The translations under genes and the position numbers were made by a program. Source: Oceanihabitans iliipiscarium (GTDB taxonomy: Bacteria > Bacteroidota > Bacteroidia > Flavobacteriales > Flavobacteriaceae). Taken from it: 64,000 nucleotides of DNA. The notes below the pieces were generated by a model, which saw only the letters and a program-made list of their open reading frames with translations, ran no database searches and had not been told where the DNA came from. The stretch is taken from NCBI RefSeq assembly GCF_042686125.1, contig NZ_JBHUOV010000001.1, positions 372,001 through 436,000 on the forward strand, read 5' to 3'. Of the stretch, positions 17,563 to 24,363 are shown in pieces. Numbering within the stretch: the first letter of the stretch is position 1; each line of letters starts with the position of its first letter.

Positions 17563-17579
17563 CTTACATATATAAAAAA

Positions 17580-19646
17580 ATGAATACTTCAAAAAGATAT
17601 ACCATTACAGCAGCTTTACCTTATACTAATGGACCCATTCATATTGGACATTTAGCAGGTGTTTATGTGCCAGCAGATATTTATGCTCGCTATTTACGTT
17701 TAACAGGCCATGATGTTGCCTTTATGTGTGGTAGTGATGAGCATGGTGTGCCTATTACAATCAAAGCAAAAAAAGAAGGTGTTTCGCCACAAGATATCGT
17801 AGATAAATACCATGCAATAATTAAAAAATCTTTTGAAGACTTCGGAATTACTTTCGATAACTATTCGCGTACTTCGGCTAAAATTCATCATGATACTGCA
17901 TCAGAATTTTTCACAACTTTGTATGATAAAAATGAATTTGTTGAAGAAATTACCGAACAACTTTATGACGAAGAAGCGAATCAGTTTTTAGCCGACAGAT
18001 TTGTTATTGGGACTTGCCCGAAATGTGGAAATGAAGAAAGTTATGGCGACCAATGTGAAAACTGTGGTACAAGTCACAATGCTACAGATTTAATTAACCC
18101 GAAATCTGCGATTACTGGAAACACACCTTCTCTAAAACAAACAAAACACTGGTTTTTACCTTTAAATAAACATGAAGATTTTCTAAAAGAATGGATTTTA
18201 AAAGGCCATAAAAAAGATTGGAAGCCCAATGTTTACGGACAATGCAAATCCTGGATTGATGATGGTTTGCGTCCAAGAGCTGTAACCAGAGACTTAGATT
18301 GGGGAATTCCAGTGCCTCTAGAAGGTGCAGAAGGCAAAGTCCTTTATGTGTGGTTTGATGCTCCTATTGGGTATATCTCTGCAACCAAAGAATGGGCAGA
18401 ACGTGTAGGAAAAGATTGGGAGCCTTATTGGAAAGATAAAGAGACTAAGCTTGTTCATTTTATTGGTAAAGACAATATTGTATTTCATTGTATTATTTTC
18501 CCTGCGATGCTCAAAGCGGAAGGGTCTTATATTTTACCAGATAATGTCCCTGCAAACGAGTTTTTAAATCTGGAAGGAAAAAAATTATCTACTTCAAAAA
18601 ATTGGGCTGTTTGGTTACCAGACTATTTGGAAGACTTTCCAAATCAACAAGACGTATTGCGTTATGCATTAACAGCAAATGCTCCCGAAAGCAAAGACAA
18701 TGATTTTACATGGAAAGATTTTCAAGCAAGAAATAACAATGAACTAGTTGCCATATTTGGAAACTTTATAAATCGTGTTGTAGTACTTACCAACAAATAT
18801 TATGAAGGCATTGTCCCAACACCAAGTGAATTATCAAAAGTAGATGAAGACACTTTAGCTGCCATCAAAGCATATCCTAATGTTATAGCAAGCTCAATAG
18901 AACGTTATCGATTTAGAGAAGCCTCGCAAGAACTCATGAATTTAGCTCGTTTAGGAAATAAATATTTAGCCGATGAAGAGCCATGGAAAGTAATTAAAGT
19001 AGATGAAGCACGTACTAAAACTATTATGTATGTCGCGCTACAAATCGCATCTGCATTAGCAACATTATCCGAACCGTTTTTGCCTTTTACTTCAACAAAA
19101 CTAAAAGGCATCCTTTGCTATTCAACATTAGATAATCAACCTAGTTGGGAAGACATTTCTAAAGTAGAAACCTTACTCCCAGCCAATCATCAAATAGGAA
19201 AAGCAGAATTGTTATTTGGAAAAATTGAAGATAATGTTATATATTCGCAACTCGAAAAGCTAGAAAACAGCAAAAAAGCCAACGAAATTGCTAATAAAGT
19301 AGCAGAACCACAAAAAGAAACTATTTCTTTTGAAGATTTTACAAAATTAGATATTCGTGTTGGTACGATTTTAGAAGCAGAGAAAATGCCTAAAGCTAAA
19401 AAGCTTTTGGTATTGAAAGTGGATACAGGAATTGATATTAGAACTATTGTTTCTGGGATTGCAGACAGTTTTTCAGCTGATGAGGTCATTGGTAAAAAAG
19501 TAACCGTATTAGTCAATTTAGCACCAAGAATGCTTCGAGGCGTAGAAAGCCAAGGCATGATTTTGATGACAGAAACACCAGAAGAGGGACTGGTTTTCGT
19601 TAATCCAGATAACAATAATGTGATAAATGGGCTGAAAATAAGTTAA
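17580..19646 (+). CDS. metG: Methionyl-tRNA synthetase
   Basis: 688 residues. It charges initiator and elongator tRNA-Met. It has the class I signature PIHIGHLAG (about 19-27), a zinc knuckle with CPKCG and CENCG (about 145-162), and the KLSTSKN (KMSKS-type) loop near residue 333. The helical anticodon-binding domain follows, then a C-terminal EMAP/Trbp111-type tRNA-binding OB fold (about 585-688, FTKLDIRVGTILEAEKMP). The ATG at 17580 directly follows an A-run. The leader contains a long inverted repeat, but no T-box or SAM-responsive riboswitch is evident. Confidence 0.97.
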   Translation: MNTSKRYTITAALPYTNGPIHIGHLAGVYVPADIYARYLRLTGHDVAFMCGSDEHGVPITIKAKKEGVSPQDIVDKYHAIIKKSFEDFGITFDNYSRTSAKIHHDTASEFFTTLYDKNEFVEEITEQLYDEEANQFLADRFVIGTCPKCGNEESYGDQCENCGTSHNATDLINPKSAITGNTPSLKQTKHWFLPLNKHEDFLKEWILKGHKKDWKPNVYGQCKSWIDDGLRPRAVTRDLDWGIPVPLEGAEGKVLYVWFDAPIGYISATKEWAERVGKDWEPYWKDKETKLVHFIGKDNIVFHCIIFPAMLKAEGSYILPDNVPANEFLNLEGKKLSTSKNWAVWLPDYLEDFPNQQDVLRYALTANAPESKDNDFTWKDFQARNNNELVAIFGNFINRVVVLTNKYYEGIVPTPSELSKVDEDTLAAIKAYPNVIASSIERYRFREASQELMNLARLGNKYLADEEPWKVIKVDEARTKTIMYVALQIASALATLSEPFLPFTSTKLKGILCYSTLDNQPSWEDISKVETLLPANHQIGKAELLFGKIEDNVIYSQLEKLENSKKANEIANKVAEPQKETISFEDFTKLDIRVGTILEAEKMPKAKKLLVLKVDTGIDIRTIVSGIADSFSADEVIGKKVTVLVNLAPRMLRGVESQGMILMTETPEEGLVFVNPDNNNVINGLKIS

Positions 19647-19654
19647 TAGCACAA

Positions 19655-20122
19655 ATGAAAACAAGAATAGCACTAATTCCCCTAATTAGCCTACTATTAT
19701 TGAGTTTTAAACCCTCTAACGAGGTGTCAACTGAAGCCATTTTAAAAGACTACTGGCTTCTTGAAAAAGTATCTTATGTCGAACCTGACATGTACGATAG
19801 AATCATCCTTTTTAATGATGTCACCAACTTTTGCTTTGAGCAAAGTTTATGGCGATTTAGCCCAACTAGTAATACTGGAACTTACGATATTAACGATTTG
19901 TATTGCTCTTATGGAAAACGTGATTTATCCTTTAACATTCAGAAAACAAACCAAAAAACTGGGCTTTACGATGTTATTTTAAAGACAGAAAACAAAAGTA
20001 AATATGGCAATCTTTTTAAAATAAAAGTCACTGAACTCAAAAAAAACAAAATGCAGTGGCGTTACAAAGTCTTTGTTAATGGAAAACCTTATACCATTCA
20101 AATGCATTTTATTAGAAAATAA
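19655..20122 (+). CDS. Small secreted protein, lipocalin-like
   Basis: 155 residues. An N-terminal hydrophobic stretch (about 4-17) is a probable signal peptide. The rest is predicted beta-rich: an opening DYWLLEKVSY motif, two cysteines, then alternating strands with SNTGTYDINDLYCSYG and WRYKVFVNGKPYTIQM. This resembles small lipocalin-like proteins common in Flavobacteria; the assignment is tentative and no ligand can be named. It starts 8 bases after metG and may be co-transcribed, with a terminator further downstream. Confidence 0.72.
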   Translation: MKTRIALIPLISLLLLSFKPSNEVSTEAILKDYWLLEKVSYVEPDMYDRIILFNDVTNFCFEQSLWRFSPTSNTGTYDINDLYCSYGKRDLSFNIQKTNQKTGLYDVILKTENKSKYGNLFKIKVTELKKNKMQWRYKVFVNGKPYTIQMHFIRK

Positions 20123-20242
20123 ATCAGTAATAATAGTCGAATTAAATGCATTATACTGTTTTTCGAATTGATTTAATCAATATAAACACAATACTATTTC
20201 AAGTTCTTTTTTAACACTACGTGGACAGGGGTTTTTCAAAAC

Positions 20243-20278
20243 AAAAAAAGCCTAGGTCATTTAACCTAAGCTTTTTAT
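20243..20278. terminator. Bidirectional terminator between lipocalin-like gene and ssb
   Basis: AAAAAGC-C-TAGGT (20245-20257) pairs with ACCTA-A-GCTTTTT (20264-20276), with one internal mismatch and a six-base loop. A/T runs on both sides fit its position between convergent genes. Confidence 0.75.
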
Positions 20279-20295
20279 ATTTAGAAAATCTATTG

Positions 20296-20631
20296 TTATT
20301 TATTTCCTAGCATCAACAATTCATTGCAAACGACTTCGGTAATATACCGCTTCTCGCCTTCCTTATTTTCATAAGAACGATTTGTTAGTTTACCTTCAAT
20401 AGCAACTTCCTTTCCTTTAGTGACATACTTCTCAACTATTTCTGCTGTTTTTCCCCAAGCCACAACATTGTGCCATTGCGTGTCTGTTACCTTTTCGCCT
20501 TGCGCATTTTTGTAACTTTCATTTGTAGCAATTGAAAATTTCGCAAGTGTTTTTCCTGATTCAAGATTGATGATTTCTGGGTCATTTCCTAAGTTACCAA
20601 TCAACTGTACTTTGTTTCTTAATGTGTTCAT
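20296..20631 (-). CDS. ssb: Single-stranded DNA-binding protein, short form
   Basis: A 111-residue OB-fold protein. MNTLRNKVQLIGNLGNDPEI, then KTLAKFSIATNESYKN, DTQWHNVVAWGKTAEIVEKYVTKGKEV and a final EGK strand region give a full SSB core. It ends at LLMLGNK and lacks the acidic, Phe-ending tail that recruits partner proteins in housekeeping SSBs. It is therefore probably an accessory SSB for recombination or competence rather than the replication copy. The gene is monocistronic, with CATCTTTG (minus strand, 20691-20698) as a near-consensus -7 element. Confidence 0.93.
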   Translation of the reverse strand: MNTLRNKVQLIGNLGNDPEIINLESGKTLAKFSIATNESYKNAQGEKVTDTQWHNVVAWGKTAEIVEKYVTKGKEVAIEGKLTNRSYENKEGEKRYITEVVCNELLMLGNK

Positions 20632-20740
20632 GTGTTCTAATTTTTAATGTTAAACAGTTAATACTATCGAGTTCTTATGTTTCGACAAGGCAAAGATGCA
20701 ACCACTTACAAATGTTATTCGGTTATTAAGTATTTAAATT

Positions 20741-20770
20741 CGTTTGTAAATGTTTGTAGTCGTTTGTAAA
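20741..20770. promoter_or_regulatory. Three phased 10-base repeats between ssb and the beta-lactamase-fold gene
   Basis: CGTTTGTAAA, TGTTTGTAGT and CGTTTGTAAA lie head to tail at 20741, 20751 and 20761, exactly one helical turn apart. An inverted TTACAAA copy is at 20706-20712, and ATTCGTTT (20738-20745) pairs with AAACGAAT (20768-20775). The spacing and location suggest a cooperative regulator-binding site; no regulator can be named. Confidence 0.5.
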
Positions 20771-20812
20771 CGAATATTTTTTTGTAACTTAAGGCATCTC
20801 ATTTCAACTACT

Positions 20813-21958
20813 ATGAAACAAAGAAGCGAATTACTAGCCTTTATAATTCTTCTGCTTTTTAATTGTAAATCAACAACAATTAAGACAAAAGACTTAAACC
20901 CAAAGGTGATTAGCACCATTAATCAAGTCATTGCAGAAAATAATATTCCAGGTTTAACTTTTTCTATTATTCACAAAAACGGACAAACAGATAACTATGC
21001 TGCTGGGTTTTCTGATATCGAAAAGAAAATCACATTAAAAACAGATCATACATTTTTCTCTGGGAGTATAGGAAAAACATATACTGCTGCACTTTTAATG
21101 CAATTAATTGATAAAAAACAAATTGAGCTGAGTGATATTTTCATAACCTATTTTCCAGGTCATGAATGGTTACATCAAATTCCTAATATAGATGATATTA
21201 CAATTGGTATGTTATTACAACACACAAGTGGTTTGCCTCGTTATGTATTAAAACCAGAAATCTGGAAACAAATTGATGAAGACCCAAATAAAGTGTGGAC
21301 CTACAAAGATCGATTGGCTGTAGTTTTTAATGACAAACCAGTGCATGAGGCTGGAAAAAGCTGGTCGTATTCAGACACTAATTATATTCTTCTTGGCATG
21401 CTGATTGAAAAAGTTACTAAAAATAATTATTACGACTTAGCAGATTATCAAATTCTAAAACCTTATAACCTTAATCAAACTTATCCTTCTTTAAAACGTA
21501 ACATTCCAAATCTTGCTGTTGGCTATTCAAAAATGCCTCCTGCTTTTCGTGTTCCTGAAAAAACGGTTGAAGCTGGCTCTTATTTTTTCAATCCTCAACT
21601 TGAGTGGACTGGTGGAGGAATGGCATCTTCTACACCTAATTTAGCCAAATGGGCTAAATTATATTATTCTGGAACTCCATTTTCAAAAAAAACTTTAGCT
21701 ACGATTACTACCGAAAACCATAACGGTCATCATGTTATAGGAACCGACTCGTATGGCATAGGAACTTTTATTTATGAAACAAAACACGGCAAGGCTTTTG
21801 GTCACTCAGGATTTATGCCTGGATTTAATTCACTTTTCATTTATTATCCAGAATTAGAAATTGCTGCTGCTATTCAGATTAATTGTGATTATGCCGCTTC
21901 TGTGATAAACATGAATGAACTTATGGATGATTTAATTTCTCAATCATTAATACGATAA
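20813..21958 (+). CDS. Beta-lactamase-fold serine hydrolase lipoprotein
   Basis: 381 residues from the ATG at 20813. A longer reading from 20750 would bury the signal peptide and is rejected. A lipoprotein signal (FIILLLFNCKS) puts the lipidated Cys at about 17. The catalytic SxxK is in FSGSIGKTY, the YxN-like motif is in SWSYSDTNY (Asp in place of Ser and Thr between), and a late HSGFMPG region supplies the third motif. This is a class C beta-lactamase/PBP4-like hydrolase (family S12). It could cleave D-amino-acyl peptides or esters; antibiotic resistance should not be assumed. DinB follows after one base. Confidence 0.88.
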   Translation: MKQRSELLAFIILLLFNCKSTTIKTKDLNPKVISTINQVIAENNIPGLTFSIIHKNGQTDNYAAGFSDIEKKITLKTDHTFFSGSIGKTYTAALLMQLIDKKQIELSDIFITYFPGHEWLHQIPNIDDITIGMLLQHTSGLPRYVLKPEIWKQIDEDPNKVWTYKDRLAVVFNDKPVHEAGKSWSYSDTNYILLGMLIEKVTKNNYYDLADYQILKPYNLNQTYPSLKRNIPNLAVGYSKMPPAFRVPEKTVEAGSYFFNPQLEWTGGGMASSTPNLAKWAKLYYSGTPFSKKTLATITTENHNGHHVIGTDSYGIGTFIYETKHGKAFGHSGFMPGFNSLFIYYPELEIAAAIQINCDYAASVINMNELMDDLISQSLIR

Positions 21959-21959
21959 A

Positions 21960-22403
21960 ATGGAGTATAATTTTAAATTGGCTATAGAGGTTTTATCACA
22001 AACACCTAAAACACTTCAATCTTTTCTAGGAGATTTATCTGAAGATTGGATACAACGCTTAAATATTATTTTAAATGATACTGTAAATAAAACGTTTCAA
22101 CCTTTTGATAGATTTGCACAATTTGAAGCTTCAAAAGGAAAAACAATCCAACAACTACTTGATGAGTTTATTGTATTACGGCAACTCAACCTAGAATATT
22201 TAAACACTTTAACTATTTCTGAAACCCAATTGCAGCTAAAAGGAAATCATCCAGAATTAGGCGAAGTTGCTTTAAAACAATTATTAGCGTCTTGGGTAAC
22301 ACATGACTTAGGACATATAGCACAAATAGCAAGAGTACTTGCTAAACAATATAAAACAGAAGTTGGGCCTTGGAAAGCCTATATACCAATCTTAAATAAA
22401 TAA
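21960..22403 (+). CDS. DinB-like putative metal-dependent protein
   Basis: A 147-residue four-helix protein. Conserved DinB/YfiT-type features are an early helix, FDRFAQFEASKGKTIQQLLDEF, and the WVTHDLGHIAQIARVL segment, whose histidines are candidate metal ligands. Members include bacillithiol or mycothiol S-transferases, but most, including this one, have no proven substrate. It is co-directional and nearly contiguous with its neighbours: one base after the hydrolase, and its stop codon shares a base with the next start. Confidence 0.85.
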   Translation: MEYNFKLAIEVLSQTPKTLQSFLGDLSEDWIQRLNIILNDTVNKTFQPFDRFAQFEASKGKTIQQLLDEFIVLRQLNLEYLNTLTISETQLQLKGNHPELGEVALKQLLASWVTHDLGHIAQIARVLAKQYKTEVGPWKAYIPILNK

Positions 22404-22900
22404 TGATGAAAAAAATTCTATTAACACTATGCGTATTAGCCTTTTTAAATACTAAGGCTCAAGAAAACACCATGAAGTTTACTGAAAACTCAACCTCTCC
22501 TCCTGCAAACTTAGATGAAGTCTCCTGGATTGCTGGTCATTGGAAAGGTGAAGCTTTTGGAGGTATTACTGAAGAGATTTGGAGTCCTCCTTTAGGAAAT
22601 TCTATGATGTTTTCCTTTAAACTGGTTGTTAAAAACAAAGTGGTATTCTATGAATTAGGAGGTATAACCCAAGTTGGAGAAACCCTTTTGTTACAACTCA
22701 AACATTTTAACGCAGACTTTAAAGGCTGGGAAGAAAAGGATGACACTGTAGATTTTAAATTGGTGAAAGTCACTGAAAACAAAGTGTACTTCGATCAGTT
22801 TACTATTGAAAAAATTAGTGATAACGAAATAAATCTTTATGTAGTTCTTGCTGATGATGGCCAAGAGAAAGAAGTGAAATTTAATTACAAAAGACAATAA
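22403..22900 (+). CDS. Secreted DUF6265-like protein
   Basis: 165 residues. A signal peptide (KKILLTLCVLAFLNTKAQ) is followed by a compact beta-rich domain. The opening LDEVSWIAGHWKGEAFGG and EEIWSPPLGNSMMFSFK pattern is that of DUF6265-type proteins, probably a lipocalin-like barrel. No function is known to me. ATG ATG at 22403/22406 allow either start; the first overlaps the DinB stop by one base. Its own stop overlaps the GNAT start by one base, so it belongs to a translationally coupled string. Confidence 0.78.
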   Translation: MMKKILLTLCVLAFLNTKAQENTMKFTENSTSPPANLDEVSWIAGHWKGEAFGGITEEIWSPPLGNSMMFSFKLVVKNKVVFYELGGITQVGETLLLQLKHFNADFKGWEEKDDTVDFKLVKVTENKVYFDQFTIEKISDNEINLYVVLADDGQEKEVKFNYKRQ

Positions 22901-23451
22901 TGAATTTTCACATTGAGACTGAAAGACTCATTCTTAGAGATGTGAGAGATTGCGATTTAGAAGGTATGTTTGAATTAGACTCTAACCCAGAAGTACATAA
23001 ATACTTAGGAAACAAGCCTATTCATTCTAAATCACAAGCCCAAGTTTATATCGACAGCATAAAAGCACAATATGTAAAATATGGCATAGGCAGATTTGCG
23101 GTTATAGAAAAATCTTCAGGAGATTTTATAGGTTGGTCTGGCTTAAAATTTAACACTGGAGATCAAGAACGTTTGGGAGAAAAACGCGATTTCTATGATA
23201 TTGGTTATCGGTTAATTCCACGCTACTGGAACAAAGGCTACGCAAGCGAATCTTCAATAACAACACTTGATTATGGGTTTAGAAAATTAAACCTAGAAAC
23301 CATAGTTGGCGCAGCTGAAACCGAAAATATAGCTTCAAATAAAATACTTAAAAAAATAGGTTTACACTATGTTGAAACCTTTCCGCATGAAACTGTTCTA
23401 ATAAATTGGTATGTCTTAAAACAAAATGAATATGAAAAAACAATGTCCTGA
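22900..23451 (+). CDS. RimJ/RimL-type GNAT acetyltransferase
   Basis: A 183-residue GNAT. The N-terminus TERLILRDVRDCDLEGMF and the core YDIGYRLIPRYWNKGYASE, with late IVGAAETENIASNKILKKIGL, are typical of the RimJ/RimL and Ala/Ser-N-acetyltransferase subgroup. The substrate is not predictable. The start overlaps the DUF6265-like stop, and its end overlaps a zinc-ribbon gene in another frame. Confidence 0.88.
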   Translation: MNFHIETERLILRDVRDCDLEGMFELDSNPEVHKYLGNKPIHSKSQAQVYIDSIKAQYVKYGIGRFAVIEKSSGDFIGWSGLKFNTGDQERLGEKRDFYDIGYRLIPRYWNKGYASESSITTLDYGFRKLNLETIVGAAETENIASNKILKKIGLHYVETFPHETVLINWYVLKQNEYEKTMS

Positions 23452-23782
23452 ATGTGGTGATAAGATTGTAGGCCGAATTGATAAAAAATTCTGTAGTGAT
23501 GCTTGCCGAAATGCCTATAATAACAAAGTCAATAAAGACAGTAAGAATCTGATTCGCAATACAAATAATAGATTGCGAAAAAATTACAGGATTCTTGAGT
23601 CACTAAATCCTAATCAAAAAACCAAAACATCTAGAGCCAAACTTATAGAAAAAGGCTTTGATTTTAATTATTTCACAAGTATTTATACTACCAAAGCAGG
23701 AACTATATATTACTTTGTATATGATCAAGGTTATTTGCCTCTAGAAGGTGATTATTATGCGCTAGTAAAAAGAGAAAATTAA
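23432..23782 (+). CDS. Small N-terminal zinc-ribbon protein
   Basis: 116 residues from the ATG at 23432 (an ATG at 23426 would add two). A treble-clef or zinc-ribbon knuckle is formed by Cys-Pro-Glu-Cys-Gly (CPECG) and Cys-Ser-Asp-Ala-Cys (CSDAC) in the first 25 residues. A basic helical middle (KNLIRNTNNRLRKNYRIL) and a Tyr-rich C-terminal beta region follow. Nucleic-acid binding is plausible. It overlaps the GNAT gene by 20 bases and ends 2 bases before the convergent CBS gene. Confidence 0.78.
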   Translation: MKKQCPECGDKIVGRIDKKFCSDACRNAYNNKVNKDSKNLIRNTNNRLRKNYRILESLNPNQKTKTSRAKLIEKGFDFNYFTSIYTTKAGTIYYFVYDQGYLPLEGDYYALVKREN

Positions 23783-23784
23783 TC

Positions 23785-24249
23785 TTATTTCCAATTCTGA
23801 CCTTTTAATTGCATGGCAGCAATTAGAATGTCTTTTTGACTAATTTGACCAATTAATTTTCCTTCTTGCACAATTGGGAAACGTCTTCGTTTAGATTCCA
23901 AAAATTTATTAGCCGCATCAAAAACATTCATGTTACCATCAATAGTTTCAACATTGGTAACCATTCGCTTTTCAACATTGTCTTGAGCCATTGGCATATT
24001 ATAATAACGACTATCACTTATTTGCTTTAAGCAATCACCTTCACTTATTATACCTACTAATTCGTTATTATCATTAACTACTGGTCCTCCAGAAATCTTA
24101 TGACTAATAAGTGTTTCTATAACTTCTTCAACCGATTGTTCTGGTTTAAAAGTCACCAGATTAGTACACATATAATCACTTACCTTTAATGGTGTCTGAT
24201 CTAAAACATTTTGTTGTTTTCTAGCACCTTGAAAACTTTTTATTCCCAT
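23785..24249 (-). CDS. Two-CBS-domain protein
   Basis: 154 residues, almost entirely two CBS motifs. The first (about 25-80) has VSDYMCTNLVTFKPEQSVEEVIETLISHKISGGPVVND. The second (about 90-148) has VETIDGNMNVFDAANKFLESKRRRFPIVQEGKLIGQISQKDIL. CBS pairs bind adenosine nucleotides or SAM and act as energy sensors. There is no fused catalytic domain, so it must act by contacting other proteins. It appears monocistronic. Confidence 0.9.
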   Translation of the reverse strand: MGIKSFQGARKQQNVLDQTPLKVSDYMCTNLVTFKPEQSVEEVIETLISHKISGGPVVNDNNELVGIISEGDCLKQISDSRYYNMPMAQDNVEKRMVTNVETIDGNMNVFDAANKFLESKRRRFPIVQEGKLIGQISQKDILIAAMQLKGQNWK

Positions 24250-24363
24250 AATTTTTAGCGTTTAATTCTCTTAAATATACTTATTATTAATGAGTTTTCC
24301 TAAATGATTAAAACCAGATATAATTTACTTATTTTTATACTTATAAAATTACGTACGCTTATT

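Noticed and set aside
17310..17579. T-box or SAM riboswitch in the metG leader
   Set aside because: The only strong structure is the dispersed palindrome; no specifier loop, antiterminator or SAM-aptamer core can be recognised.
19190..19615. Antisense open frame of 141 codons within metG
   Set aside because: It is a shadow of the metG C-terminal OB-fold region, with low-complexity residues and no start context.
20741..20770. Short direct repeats as a possible CRISPR array
   Set aside because: Units are contiguous 10-mers with no spacers, and no cas genes are present.
20750..20812. Upstream extension of the beta-lactamase-fold gene
   Set aside because: It would bury the lipoprotein signal and reads through the phased repeats; ATG 20813 gives a clean lipobox.
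20813..21958. Antibiotic-resistance beta-lactamase
   Set aside because: The fold is shared by many esterases and peptidases, it is a lipoprotein of the S12 type, and no resistance context is nearby.
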